A DNA stretch of 64,000 nucleotides, from contig NZ_JAJVCN010000002.1 in assembly GCF_021390435.2 (NCBI RefSeq), forward strand, positions 1,364,001 to 1,428,000, in the 5' to 3' direction. Source of the DNA: Kibdelosporangium philippinense (GTDB lineage Bacteria; Actinomycetota; Actinomycetes; Mycobacteriales; Pseudonocardiaceae). Positions 16,514-25,518 of this stretch are shown piece after piece. The notes under the pieces are model-generated. The model did no database searches. It was not told where the DNA came from and saw nothing but the letters and a program-made list of their open reading frames with translations. The position numbers and the translations under genes were made by a program. Position 1 is the stretch's first letter; every line of letters starts with the position of its first letter.

Positions 16514-17539
16514 ATGATCGATGTTCCGGCGGCTGCGTCGAACGTGTTGGACAAGGTGTTCCGTGGCGGTGTCGCGGACCTGCGGCCCACCCCGCGCACC
16601 TTGGTTGACCACGGTCCGAACCGGTGGGTCTACCGGATGGCGGGCGAGGGCTCCGGCGACCCGGTCCTGCTGGTCCCGCCGTTGGCCGCGCCCGCGCTGT
16701 GTTTCGACCTGCGGCGTGGCTGCAGTCTGGCCGAGCACCTCGTGGAGCAGGGCCGGTCAACGTACCTTGTGGACTACGGCACGGTCAGCTTTTCCGACCG
16801 TGGCTTGGGAATCGAGCACTGGATCGACGAGGTGCTGCCCCGTGCGATCCGCTCGGTCAGCCAGGACGCGGGCGGACGGCCGGTGCACATCGTGGCTTGG
16901 TGCCTCGGCGGGATCCTGTCCCTGCTCACCGCCGCTGACCAGGCCGAGCTGCCGATCGCGTCGATCACCACGGTCGCCAGCCCCATCGACTTCACCGCGA
17001 TCCCGTTGGTTGCGCCCGCGCGGCCGCTGATCGAGCTGACCGGCGGCTGGCTGCTGACCGCGCCCTATCGCTTGCTCGGTGGCGCGCCACGGCAGATCGT
17101 CCGATGGGCGTTCCAACTGACCTCAGTGGACAAATACGTCACCAAACCCCTTGCCGTACTGACTCATCTTGACGACAAGGAGTTCCTCGCCCAGATCGAG
17201 GCGGTCGACCGGTTCATGGACAACATGGTCGCGTACCCCGGCCGCACGTTCGGCCAGCTGTACCACCGATTCTTCCGCGGCAACGACCTGCATGACGGTA
17301 TCGTGGACGTCGAAGGCCGGTTGATCTCCCTTGCCAAGATCGAAGTTCCGGTTCTGGTGATCGCGGGCGCGACCGACGGAATCGCCCCGGAACCCGCGGT
17401 ACGGCGGTTGACGCGCTTGCTCGACAACTCGCCAGAGGTCCGGTTCGAGGTCTGCCCCGGCGGTCACCTCGGCGTGCTCACCGGCCGCGGCGCGCGCGAA
17501 ACCACGTGGAAAGTGATCGACTCGTTCCTCAACCGATGA
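16514..17539 (+). CDS. PhaC-like alpha/beta hydrolase/acyltransferase
   Basis: A 341-residue protein shaped like class III polyhydroxyalkanoate synthases. The nucleophile elbow is VAWCLGGILSL, with Cys replacing Ser as in PhaC; the acid is in VIAGATDGIAP and the base in CPGGHLGVLTG. It also has VLLVPPLAAPALCFDLRRG and STYLVDYGTVS near the N-terminus, matching the PhaC start of the fold. It is 16 bp after the aldehyde dehydrogenase, so it is probably third in the TetR-controlled operon. True PHA synthesis is doubtful because no phaA/phaB/phasin is near; a CoA thioester acyltransferase or hydrolase is as likely. Its TGA stop overlaps a KstR-type box. Confidence 0.78.
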   Translation: MIDVPAAASNVLDKVFRGGVADLRPTPRTLVDHGPNRWVYRMAGEGSGDPVLLVPPLAAPALCFDLRRGCSLAEHLVEQGRSTYLVDYGTVSFSDRGLGIEHWIDEVLPRAIRSVSQDAGGRPVHIVAWCLGGILSLLTAADQAELPIASITTVASPIDFTAIPLVAPARPLIELTGGWLLTAPYRLLGGAPRQIVRWAFQLTSVDKYVTKPLAVLTHLDDKEFLAQIEAVDRFMDNMVAYPGRTFGQLYHRFFRGNDLHDGIVDVEGRLISLAKIEVPVLVIAGATDGIAPEPAVRRLTRLLDNSPEVRFEVCPGGHLGVLTGRGARETTWKVIDSFLNR

Positions 17540-17550
17540 AACATGTTCCA
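17537..17550. promoter_or_regulatory. KstR-type box 1
   Basis: TGAAACATGTTCCA matches the 14-bp KstR pattern T-N2-AAC-N2-GTT-N2-A exactly. It lies 67 bp before the kstD start and overlaps the previous stop codon. Confidence 0.65.
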
Positions 17551-17592
17551 CTGAATGGTTTGGCTGAGCCATTTGACGGATTGAATATCGAC

Positions 17593-17606
17593 TGAAACGC
17601 GTTCTA
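17593..17606. promoter_or_regulatory. KstR-type box 2
   Basis: TGAAACGCGTTCTA also matches T-N2-AAC-N2-GTT-N2-A exactly, ending 10 bp before the kstD ATG. Two exact boxes within 70 bp in front of a ketosteroid dehydrogenase strongly suggest control by the sterol regulator KstR, which is not encoded here. Confidence 0.75.
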
Positions 17607-17616
17607 CATTCGGCGT

Positions 17617-19308
17617 ATGGGCGGAGTGACACGACGAAGTGTTCTTGCCGGCGCCGGGCTCGCAGTCCTGGCCGCGCCCGGACACGCGTCAGCGGCAGTG
17701 GTCGACGAGTATGACGTGGTCGTTGTGGGGTCAGGCGCGGCCGGAATGACCGCTGCGCTCACGGCCGCCAAACGCGGTTTGCGAACCGTGGTGATCGAAA
17801 AGGCGCCGACATTCGGCGGTTCCGCGGCCCGGTCAGGTGCTGGAATCTGGCTGCCGAACAACCGCGTGATCCTCGCGGCCGGAGTGCCTGACACACCGCA
17901 GAAAGCCGCGTCCTATCTCTCCGCTGTGGTCGGCGCGAGCGTTCCCCTTGCACGGCAACAGGCTTTCCTGCAGCACGGTCCGCCCATGCTGGACTTCGTG
18001 ATGGCCAACAGTCCTCTGCGGTTCCGGTGGATGGAGGGCTACAGCGACTACTATCCAGAGCTGCCAGGCGGGATGCCCCACGGCCGCTCGATCGAACCCG
18101 ACATGCTGGACGGAAACGTTCTCGGCGCCGAACTGGCCCGGCTGAACCCCGGATACCTGCAAATACCCGCAGGCCTGGTCGTCTTCAGTGCCGACTACAA
18201 ATGGCTGGCGTTGGCGGCCGTCAACGCGAAGGGCTTCGCCGTGGCGGCCGAATGCGCCGCGCGTGGAGCGGCTGCCGCGTTGGCCGGGAAGAAGCCGCTG
18301 ACCATGGGCCAAGCGCTTGCTGGGGGTCTGCGGGCCGGTCTGCTCCAGGCAGGTGTTCCGGTGCTGCTGACCACACCATTGATCGACCTGCACGTGGAAA
18401 ACGACGCCGTACGCGGAGTTGTGACGCCACAAGGGCTGATCAAAGCGACCAAGGCCGTGATCATCGGCTCGGGCGGATTCGAGCACAACCCCGCGATGCG
18501 CGCCCAGTACCAGCCGCAACCGGCGCGATGGTCGGTCGGGGCGAAGGAGAACACAGGGGACGGGATCCGGGCAGGTCAACGGCTGGGCGCCGCGCTCGAC
18601 CTGATGGACGACGCCTGGTGGGGCCCGGCGATTCCCTTGCCTGACCAGCCGTATTTCTGCCTCGCGGAGCGCACGTTGCCCGGCGGCCTGATGGTCGACG
18701 CGAACGGCAACCGGTTTGTGAACGAGGCCGCGCCTTACGGCGACGTCGTGCATGTCATGTACGACAAGGGTGTCGTGCCAGGCTGGCTGATCGTCGACCA
18801 GAACTACCGCAACCGCTACCTGTTCCGGGACACCGCGCCGGTGCTGCCTTTCCCGCAGGCCTGGTACGACTCGGGCGCCGTCGTGAAAGCGCCGACGATT
18901 GAGTCCCTGGCTACGGCGATCGGCGTGCCACCGGCGAACCTGCGGGCCACGGTCACGCGGTTCAACGGCTTCGCGTTGACTGGCAAGGACAGGGACTTCC
19001 GGCGCGGTGACAGTGCGTACGACCACTACTACACAGATCCCGCGGTCTTCCCGTCGTCCAGCTTGGCCTCGCTGTGGCTGCCGCCGTACTACGCCTTCAA
19101 GATCGTCCCCGGCGATCTGGGGACCAAGGGTGGCATGAAAACCGATGCCAGAGCTCGGGTGCTTCGAGCTGATGGGTCGGTGATCGCGGGCCTGTACGCG
19201 GCCGGGAACGCCAGCGCGGCGGTCATGGGCCGCAGCTACGCCGGGGCGGGCTCGACCATCGGCCCGGCGATGACCTTCGGATATATCGCAGGCAACGACA
19301 TCGGTTGA
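17617..19308 (+). CDS. kstD: 3-ketosteroid delta1-dehydrogenase with twin-arginine signal
   Basis: A 563-residue FAD enzyme that introduces the C1-C2 double bond of 3-ketosteroids. The FAD loop is VVVGSGAAGMTAALTAAKRG (about 36-55). Family-specific parts are YSDYYPELPGG then GRSIEP (active-site Tyr region), GGLMVDANGNRFVNEA, and the C-terminal YYAFKIVPGDLGTKGGMKTD, which carries the Tyr and Gly residues used in catalysis. Residues 1-27 (GVTRRSVLAGAGLAVLAAPG, cut after ASA) look like a Tat signal, which is unusual for KstD and suggests export or membrane attachment. Two KstR boxes precede it and a strong hairpin follows. Confidence 0.88.
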   Translation: MGGVTRRSVLAGAGLAVLAAPGHASAAVVDEYDVVVVGSGAAGMTAALTAAKRGLRTVVIEKAPTFGGSAARSGAGIWLPNNRVILAAGVPDTPQKAASYLSAVVGASVPLARQQAFLQHGPPMLDFVMANSPLRFRWMEGYSDYYPELPGGMPHGRSIEPDMLDGNVLGAELARLNPGYLQIPAGLVVFSADYKWLALAAVNAKGFAVAAECAARGAAAALAGKKPLTMGQALAGGLRAGLLQAGVPVLLTTPLIDLHVENDAVRGVVTPQGLIKATKAVIIGSGGFEHNPAMRAQYQPQPARWSVGAKENTGDGIRAGQRLGAALDLMDDAWWGPAIPLPDQPYFCLAERTLPGGLMVDANGNRFVNEAAPYGDVVHVMYDKGVVPGWLIVDQNYRNRYLFRDTAPVLPFPQAWYDSGAVVKAPTIESLATAIGVPPANLRATVTRFNGFALTGKDRDFRRGDSAYDHYYTDPAVFPSSSLASLWLPPYYAFKIVPGDLGTKGGMKTDARARVLRADGSVIAGLYAAGNASAAVMGRSYAGAGSTIGPAMTFGYIAGNDIG

Positions 19309-19321
19309 TCTTTTTCGACAA

Positions 19322-19358
19322 CGACATTGTCCGCAGGCTGTCGCTGCGGACAATGTCG
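19322..19358 (+). terminator. Hairpin terminator after kstD
   Basis: Perfect 14-bp arms CGACATTGTCCGCA and TGCGGACAATGTCG around a 9-base loop, starting 13 bp after the kstD stop. A short T run (TTTTT) lies before it rather than after. Confidence 0.7.
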
Positions 19359-19390
19359 CGCGTCACGGGCCTCTGGCCTCGCGTTCCAGC

Positions 19391-19414
19391 CTTACCTACT
19401 CTAGAGTAGCTAAG
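19391..19414. promoter_or_regulatory. 24-bp palindromic operator upstream of the fadE pair
   Basis: CTTACCTACTCT followed by AGAGTAGCTAAG: inverted 12-bp arms with one mismatch and central CTAG. It ends 19 bp before the fadE ATG. It does not fit the KstR pattern, so another (probably TetR-type) regulator not in the window is expected. Confidence 0.7.
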
Positions 19415-19433
19415 GACGCGAGGAGTTGGTGAC

Positions 19434-20741
19434 ATGGTGGACCGGCACAAGCGGGACGCGATGGGGATCGCGCTCGCGGTGCTCAACCGGATCGCGGGTG
19501 CGCCGCTCGTGCGGCGGTTCGGCCTGAACAAGCCCATTGAGCGCGGCGTTTTCCATGCGACCCGGACCGGATTCCGCACGCTGGGCGCCGCGACCCGGTC
19601 GTTCAAGGCCGTCACTGGCGGTGGGAAGCCCGCGCGGCTGCCTGCGGCGCCTGAGCGGGGCCTGTTCGACCTCACCCCGGACGAAGACCAGCAGATGATC
19701 CGGGACACGGTCGCCGAGTTCGCCGACGAGCAGCTGCGACCAGCGGCCGCGGACGCCGACACGGCGTGCAAGCCGCCGCATGACCTCCTGAACACGTCCG
19801 CTGAGCTGGGCATTACCGCGCTCGGTGTGCCTGAGGAACTCGGCGGTGTGGGCAGTGAACAGTCCACAGTGACCGGTGTGTTGATCGCCGAGGCGTTGGC
19901 GCACGGCGACATGGGCCTGGCGGTCGCGTGTCTGGCGCCTTCGGCCGTGAGCAATGCGTTGGTGCTCTGGGGAGACGCGGACCAGCAGGCGACCTACCTG
20001 CCCGCATTTGTCGGCGAGCACGTTCCCGCAGCGGCTTTGGCTGTGCTGGAACCTCGGCCTTTGTTCGACCCGTTCGCCTTGCAGACCACGGCCCGTCGCA
20101 CGCCGGACGGGTATCGGCTGGATGGCGTGAAATCCCTGGTTCCGAGGGCAGCTGAGGCTGAGTTGTTCGTCATCGCGGCCTCTTTGGACGGATCGCCAGC
20201 GCTGTTCCTGGTCGAATCGTCGGACGTGGTGATCGAGGCCGAACCTGCGATGGGATTGCGCGCGGCCGCGATGGGCCGCGTGGTTCTTGAGAACGTCACG
20301 GTTCCGCGTGCGGCCCTGTTGGGCTCCGGCGAGAATTATGCCGACTGTATAAGGCTTTCCCGGCTCGGCTGGTGCGCTTTGGCTGTCGGGACCGCGCAGG
20401 CAGTGCTGGATTATGTGATTCCGTACGTGAACGACCGGGTCGCTTTTGGTGAGCCTGTGAGTCACAGGCAAGGCGTGGCGTTCAAGGTCGCCGACATCGG
20501 CATCGAGGTCGACGGTATGCGTCTGCTGACCTATCGCGCGGCTTCCCGTGCCGAACAAGGCCTGTCGTACGCCCGTGAAGTCGGACTTGCCCGGAAGTTG
20601 TGTACCGACAAGGGAATGGCGATCGGAAGCGACGGCGTGCAGTTGCTCGGCGGGCATGGGTTCGTCAAGGAGCACCCGGTGGAACGGTGGTATCGCGACT
20701 TGCGGGCCGTCGGCCTGATGGAAGGGGCGGTGCTGCTGTGA
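19434..20741 (+). CDS. Acyl-CoA dehydrogenase, first of a pair
   Basis: A 435-residue acyl-CoA dehydrogenase-fold protein with an N-terminal 70-residue extension (basic, GVFHATRTGFRTLG). The core has LTPDEDQQMIRDTVAEFADE, GVPEELGGVG, GYRLDGVKSLVPRA and LLGGHGFVKEHPVERWYRD. Compared with the normal family it lacks the TEPGAGSD-like loop (it has VLEPRPLFDPFALQTT) and stops at LMEGAVLL without the C-terminal FAD-contact helix. That pattern fits the non-canonical subunit of a heteromeric FadE pair, as in sterol side-chain enzymes. It overlaps the next fadE gene by GTGA. Ribosome site GAGGAGTTGGTGAC precedes the ATG. Confidence 0.82.
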   Translation: MVDRHKRDAMGIALAVLNRIAGAPLVRRFGLNKPIERGVFHATRTGFRTLGAATRSFKAVTGGGKPARLPAAPERGLFDLTPDEDQQMIRDTVAEFADEQLRPAAADADTACKPPHDLLNTSAELGITALGVPEELGGVGSEQSTVTGVLIAEALAHGDMGLAVACLAPSAVSNALVLWGDADQQATYLPAFVGEHVPAAALAVLEPRPLFDPFALQTTARRTPDGYRLDGVKSLVPRAAEAELFVIAASLDGSPALFLVESSDVVIEAEPAMGLRAAAMGRVVLENVTVPRAALLGSGENYADCIRLSRLGWCALAVGTAQAVLDYVIPYVNDRVAFGEPVSHRQGVAFKVADIGIEVDGMRLLTYRAASRAEQGLSYAREVGLARKLCTDKGMAIGSDGVQLLGGHGFVKEHPVERWYRDLRAVGLMEGAVLL

Positions 20742-21934
20742 TCAATCTGGAGATCCCCAAGAAGTTCAAGCCGCTGCTGAACCAGGCGCATCAGGCGGCC
20801 ACCGAGATTTTCCGCCCGAACTCGCGCAAGTACGATCTCGCGGAGCACACGTACCCCAAAGAGCTGGACATTTTCGCGGCTCTGCTTGACGGCGTGAACG
20901 CTTCTGGTGAAGGCGGCGGTGGCGCTTCTGGTGTCCGGCGGACCGAGAAGGGCACCGGGATCCGTAACGGCGCCAACATGTCCACTGTGCTCGGCACGAT
21001 CGAGCTGTGCTGGGGCGATCTGGGATTCCTGCTTTCCATGCCACGTCAAGGCCTTGGCAACGCGGCAATCGCCTCGGTGGCCAACGAGGAACAGCTGGCG
21101 CGGTTCGGCAAGCTGTGGGCCTCGATGGCGATCACCGAGCCCGACACGGGTTCGGACTCCGCGGCGATCAAGTCAACGGCCGTGAAAGACGGCGACGACT
21201 ACATCATCAACGGCGAGAAGATCTTCGTCACCGCGGGCGAACGCTCGGACGCCGTGGTCGTCTGGGCCACTTTGGACAAGTCATTGGGCCGGGCCGCGAT
21301 CAAGTCCTTTGTGGTGGAGAAGGGCACTCCGGGCATGGAAGTCGTCCGCCTGGAGAACAAGCTCGGCATCCGCGCTTCGGACACTGCGGTCATCCGGTTC
21401 ACGGATTGCCGTGTGCCAGCGGCGAACTTGCTCGGCGACCCGAACATCAACAAGGGTTTCGCTGGCGTCATGCAGACGTTCGACAACACCCGCCCGCTCG
21501 TGGCCGCGATGGCTGTCGGACTGGCGTGGGCGGCACTCGAGGAGACCGAGAAACTGCTGGCTGAGGCTGGGATCGAGGTCGACTACGACAAGCCGGCCAA
21601 CAACCAGCACGCCGCAGCCGCCACGTACCTTGCCCTGGAAGCGGATTGGGAAGCGGCGAAGCTGCTGACCTTGCGCGCGGCCTGGATGGCCGACAACGCC
21701 AAGCCGAACTCGCTTGAAGCCTCTGAGGCCAAAGCGAAGGCTGGTCGCGTGGCCACCGAGATCACCCTCAAGTGCGTCGAACTGTGCGGCAGCATCGGAT
21801 ATTCGGAGCACAACCTGCTGGAGAAGTGGGCACGGGACGCCAAGATCCTGGACATCTTCGAAGGAACCCAGCAGATCCAGCAGCTGATCGTGGCCCGCCG
21901 CCTGCTCGGCAAAACCTCCGCCCAATTGAAATGA
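20738..21934 (+). CDS. Acyl-CoA dehydrogenase, second of a pair
   Basis: Start GTG 20738 (VINLEIPKKFKPLLNQAHQA) overlaps the upstream stop as GTGA; the longer frame to 20600 is antisense-like. The 398-residue enzyme has SMAITEPDTGSDSAAIKST, DDYIINGEKIFVT, KLGIRASDTAVIRFTDCRVP and the C-terminal RDAKILDIFEGTQQIQQLIV with the EGT glutamate typical of catalytic subunits. It is therefore probably the catalytic partner of the preceding gene. Neighbouring kstD suggests sterol or bile-acid type acyl-CoA substrates, but the operator differs from the KstR box. The stop TGA touches the third palindromic repeat. Confidence 0.87.
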   Translation: MINLEIPKKFKPLLNQAHQAATEIFRPNSRKYDLAEHTYPKELDIFAALLDGVNASGEGGGGASGVRRTEKGTGIRNGANMSTVLGTIELCWGDLGFLLSMPRQGLGNAAIASVANEEQLARFGKLWASMAITEPDTGSDSAAIKSTAVKDGDDYIINGEKIFVTAGERSDAVVVWATLDKSLGRAAIKSFVVEKGTPGMEVVRLENKLGIRASDTAVIRFTDCRVPAANLLGDPNINKGFAGVMQTFDNTRPLVAAMAVGLAWAALEETEKLLAEAGIEVDYDKPANNQHAAAATYLALEADWEAAKLLTLRAAWMADNAKPNSLEASEAKAKAGRVATEITLKCVELCGSIGYSEHNLLEKWARDAKILDIFEGTQQIQQLIVARRLLGKTSAQLK

Positions 21935-21980
21935 CTCGTGAGTGGTTATCCGCGTTAGAACACGGATAACCACTCACGAG
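21935..21980. terminator. 46-bp palindromic repeat, copy 3
   Basis: Starts on the base after the fadE stop and ends 3 bp before the stop of the convergent subtilase gene. Arms of 18 bp (CTCGTGAGTGGTTATCCG and complement). It is inverted relative to copies 1, 2 and 4: the loop reads GTTAGAAC on the plus strand. CTTTT follows on the plus strand. Confidence 0.82.
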
Positions 21981-21983
21981 CTT

Positions 21984-24900
21984 TTACCTCACGCGATAGG
22001 CATGTATGATCGTCTGGGAGACGGTGTTGCCGGTAGTGTCAGCAGCGCTGGCGCGCAAGGACACGAACCCGGAAGCCGGGTTCTTGATGATTGTCCAGCC
22101 GTTGAGTAACGGCACTGGTTGCCAGGTCTTGCCGTCGTCATAGGACGCTTCGACCTTGCGCAGTTCCACTTTGCCCTGCGTGCCTGGCTGCCGGTCGACC
22201 CGCACCGGCACGGGAAACAACGCACCAGCCGGTGCTTGGTTGGCCATGTCCAGTTTGGGATCGAAACCGATTGCCAGCAACGGCAGCGGAGTCACTGAAG
22301 CCGTGTGTCCAGACCGGAAACTCCACTCCGCACTGACCTTTGTGGAGGTTGGCCAATCCGGATGGTTCCTGGATACCTCGGACGTCAACCGGTATTCCGC
22401 CTCGCCTGCGGGCACAGTGAACGTCCCTTGGCCAGGGATCCCGCTGCGAGCGATCTCCTTGCCGCCGGAGTACAACACCGTGTCGCCGGTGTCCTCAGGC
22501 AGTGCGAACCCGGAGTGTCCAGCCGAGTCGGACAGCAGTGGCAGCGTGGCCTCGATCGTGTCCTCGGTTCGGGACACCAACGCCGGTGACGGGCCCAGCT
22601 CAGCCTGCGGACCTGTGATGGCCGGGCCGAAGACAGCTTTGTTCCAGTCCACTTCGGTCTGCTCGCCCGCCTTGAACGTCCGCGCGCCAAGGAGACCTGG
22701 CTGGACGGTCGTGCCGAGGCTGAGGACCCACGACATCGGTGAGAAGTACTCGGTTCGCCGCAAGGGCATCGGAACCTGATGTGTCTCCAGCCAGCCCTCG
22801 AGCACCTCTCCTCGATCAACCGCTTGGGCGGTGTGATATCCCATGTCGCTCTTGCCATTCGTGCGATACGTCGTCTGCACGGTGGCGACATCGCGGCCGC
22901 GTGCCTGATAGTCCACATTGGCGGGAATATTGCCGTGGCTGGGGAACGCGAGCTCGTAGTGATACGGGCTAGGCCCCTGACCAGTCAGGGTGACCGAAGT
23001 CGTCCCCAGCTTGGCCAGTTTCGACCCTTCCGGACGCATCGTCATGACGACCGGAATCGAGGACTTCGTGACCTTGACGGGGCCGTCGACGAAGTAGAAC
23101 AGCGCTGCAGCCGCACCGGCTCGCGCTATCGCGTCCACCTTCGCGCCATATTCCAGACCCGAGGTCGTGAACACAGCCAGTTTGCCCGTCAGATCACGGG
23201 GTGCGATCTCCTCAGGCGTCGCCCGGCCAACGTCCACAGCGGACAGGGTGCGGCTGTCGGTGAACTTCGGCGAAGTTGGCACCCAGTCCACCGGGACCTC
23301 GAACGCCGGTTTGTCCACAGTGAGCTTGACTTCGGGGCGTTCCAGCTTCAGCCGGTCGAAATACGTGAAATGCGGGTGGTGCCCGGCAACGGGAACGGCG
23401 TAGTCATCGGCGGTCGCTTCCTTGTAATGGCCGACTCCGCGCCCACCGGTGTCGATCGACATCCCCACGACCCCCGAAAAACCGAACGGCCCAGTGACTT
23501 GCCGGGCGTCCTTCTCATCGGTCCGCACGGTGACCTTCTTGCCCTTGCGGGCATCCAACGTGACAACTGTGTCCTTGCGCAGGTCGATTGTCGGCTCGGC
23601 CACAGCTGTGCTGGACGGCAGATATTGGCCAGGTATCGGCGTGGCAACAGATCCGAGCAGGGCGTACCGGCCAGCTGGCAGCCGCACAGTGCTGTTGTCC
23701 AGCATGCCGCCGAAGGCGTCTTTACCGGTGTCCAGCCGGACCCACGTCGCCTTTCCAGCTCCGCCTTGCGTTTCGTTGCCGTCGCGGTCGATGAACCTGA
23801 CCGTGAGGTCGTAGCTCTCCGGCTCCTTGTACGCACCGACCAATGTCTGGACCACGATGTCACCGCTGCGCGCGATGAGCCTGCCGCCGTACACATCGAC
23901 CGCGGCTTTGGTGTGGTCGAACGTGATCGTCACACTCGCCTCACCGCCAGCAGGCACGGTGATCTCGTTGTCGCTGAGGCTGAACGCGGGAACGTCCATG
24001 GTCAGCTTCAGCGAAACCGGTGCCGTGCCGATGTTCTTGTAACTGATCTGCTTGCTCTCGGCTGGCTGGTTGTACGGCCACTTGATGAAGCCGAGGTTCA
24101 CGCTGCCTACACTGGGCACAATGGACTGCGCGACCGCCTTCGCGACGTCCACCCGGCCGGTGCCCTGCTGGTAGATCGTGGTCTCGATGGGTTTCGCGCT
24201 GGCCATCAAGGCGGCTTTGATCTGCGGGCCCGTCCAATCCGGGTGCTGGGACGCGAGGATCGCCGCAGCACCAGCGACATGCGGCGTGGCCATGGAGGTT
24301 CCGCTTAGCCGAGCGTGGAGTTCGTCGACGGCCTTGTCCGCGAGCGTTCCCTTGGCGCGTGCCGCCACAATGTCCTCGCCGGGCGCCGCGATGTCCGGCT
24401 TGATCGCGTGGTCCCCTAGCCGCGGGCCAGGCTGGCTGAACACGCTGTACTTGTCCTGCTTGTTCACGCTGGCAACGGCCAACGCCGCGTCCGCGGAGGC
24501 GGGCGACGACACTTTTACCCCTGGCCCGTAGTTGCCCGACGCGACAACGAACAACGTGCCCTTCTCTGCTGTGAGCCGGTTGAGCGCGGTCTCAATCGGG
24601 TCCGTCCCATCACCTGGCCCACCACCAAGGCTCATGTTGACGACCTTCGCGCCACTGTCCGCGGCCCACTGCATGCCTTCGAGGATCGCGTCGAACCGGC
24701 AGCCGCTCTTGGCACAGACCTTGCCGATCACCAGGTCCGACCCCTTGGCCACACCGGCCACAGTGGACGCGACATGGGTGCCGTGGCCGATCACGTCCGT
24801 CGTGCCTTCGCTGGTGAAGTCCTTCTCGCCCTTGACAATCCCGTTGAGATCGGGATGCCCGGCGTCGTAACCGGTGTCAAGGACGGCGACCGTGGTGCCT

Positions 24901-25469
24901 TTGCCGGTGTGCCCGGCCTGCCACGCGGCCGGTGCCCCGATCTGCGGGACACTCTGGCTCAACGAAGGAAAAAGCTTGCCGTTGAGCCAGATCTTGCTGT
25001 CTTCGGACTTCGCGAGAACGTCCGTGCCCTTTGGTGTGGCCACGGCCGACATCCGGACTTCCGGCATCGCCCGCGTGACCCTGCCGAGCGTTTGAGCCCG
25101 TGGAGACTCCACGAGCAATGGGATTTCAGAGGTGTTGGCGTCGTCGTACCCGAGCTCGATCAGCTTGGTCACGTCGAACAACGCCCGATCCAGCTTGCCT
25201 GACTGGATCTGCGGCATCACGCTCGACGGAATGACCGTGACACCGTTCGGGCTCACGGATTTGACGAAACTGACCGATTCGCCTGCCCGCTTGGCCGGTT
25301 CGATCCGGGCGTCCCAGGTGCCGCCCTTCCTCGTCACTGTCACCTTGTCCCCGGTGATCAAGGTGACGGTCTTGCCAGGTTCCGGTTCTGCCGCAGCCGC
25401 CGGTAAGACGGCCGCGCCACCGGCCAGGACGGCGAGAACCGCCGCCTGGCTCAGTATGCGTTTGTGCAC
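21984..25469 (-). CDS. Large secreted subtilisin-family serine protease (S8)
   Basis: An 1161-residue exported protease. Residues 1-27 are a Sec signal (MHKRILSQAAVLAVLAGGAA), followed by a propeptide to about 170. The S8 catalytic domain has Asp198 (AVLDTGYDAGHPDL), His232 (IGHGTHVASTVAG), oxyanion region ASGNYGPG and Ser392 (LSGTSMATPHVAGAAAI). The C-terminal 700 residues are beta-rich, with an Ig-like segment after 440, a PA-type insert about 680-800 and a final YDDGKTWQPVPLLNGW-type domain. This long architecture is common in secreted Streptomyces and Amycolatopsis proteases. It ends convergently at the palindromic repeat. Only 49 bp separate its start from an IS5-family insertion, so its native promoter may be displaced. 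Confidence 0.9.
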   Translation of the reverse strand: MHKRILSQAAVLAVLAGGAAVLPAAAAEPEPGKTVTLITGDKVTVTRKGGTWDARIEPAKRAGESVSFVKSVSPNGVTVIPSSVMPQIQSGKLDRALFDVTKLIELGYDDANTSEIPLLVESPRAQTLGRVTRAMPEVRMSAVATPKGTDVLAKSEDSKIWLNGKLFPSLSQSVPQIGAPAAWQAGHTGKGTTVAVLDTGYDAGHPDLNGIVKGEKDFTSEGTTDVIGHGTHVASTVAGVAKGSDLVIGKVCAKSGCRFDAILEGMQWAADSGAKVVNMSLGGGPGDGTDPIETALNRLTAEKGTLFVVASGNYGPGVKVSSPASADAALAVASVNKQDKYSVFSQPGPRLGDHAIKPDIAAPGEDIVAARAKGTLADKAVDELHARLSGTSMATPHVAGAAAILASQHPDWTGPQIKAALMASAKPIETTIYQQGTGRVDVAKAVAQSIVPSVGSVNLGFIKWPYNQPAESKQISYKNIGTAPVSLKLTMDVPAFSLSDNEITVPAGGEASVTITFDHTKAAVDVYGGRLIARSGDIVVQTLVGAYKEPESYDLTVRFIDRDGNETQGGAGKATWVRLDTGKDAFGGMLDNSTVRLPAGRYALLGSVATPIPGQYLPSSTAVAEPTIDLRKDTVVTLDARKGKKVTVRTDEKDARQVTGPFGFSGVVGMSIDTGGRGVGHYKEATADDYAVPVAGHHPHFTYFDRLKLERPEVKLTVDKPAFEVPVDWVPTSPKFTDSRTLSAVDVGRATPEEIAPRDLTGKLAVFTTSGLEYGAKVDAIARAGAAAALFYFVDGPVKVTKSSIPVVMTMRPEGSKLAKLGTTSVTLTGQGPSPYHYELAFPSHGNIPANVDYQARGRDVATVQTTYRTNGKSDMGYHTAQAVDRGEVLEGWLETHQVPMPLRRTEYFSPMSWVLSLGTTVQPGLLGARTFKAGEQTEVDWNKAVFGPAITGPQAELGPSPALVSRTEDTIEATLPLLSDSAGHSGFALPEDTGDTVLYSGGKEIARSGIPGQGTFTVPAGEAEYRLTSEVSRNHPDWPTSTKVSAEWSFRSGHTASVTPLPLLAIGFDPKLDMANQAPAGALFPVPVRVDRQPGTQGKVELRKVEASYDDGKTWQPVPLLNGWTIIKNPASGFVSLRASAADTTGNTVSQTIIHAYRVR

Positions 25470-25518
25470 AAAATGCCCCTTGCTTCACGTCATCAGTGCG
25501 ATCCCCAGCACTGAGCTA

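Noticed and set aside
19391..19414. KstR box before the fadE pair
   Set aside because: The palindrome lacks the AAC-N2-GTT core; it is a different operator.
21768..21977. Shared N-terminal peptides beginning MSGYPCSN or MVIRVLTRITTHE in several frames
   Set aside because: They come from translating the 46-bp palindromic repeat at 8025, 21935 and 40604; they are not a real peptide family.
22779..24308. 509-residue plus-strand frame opposite the subtilase
   Set aside because: Antisense shadow; composition rich in Arg/His/Gly, no start signal, and it covers the real protease domains.
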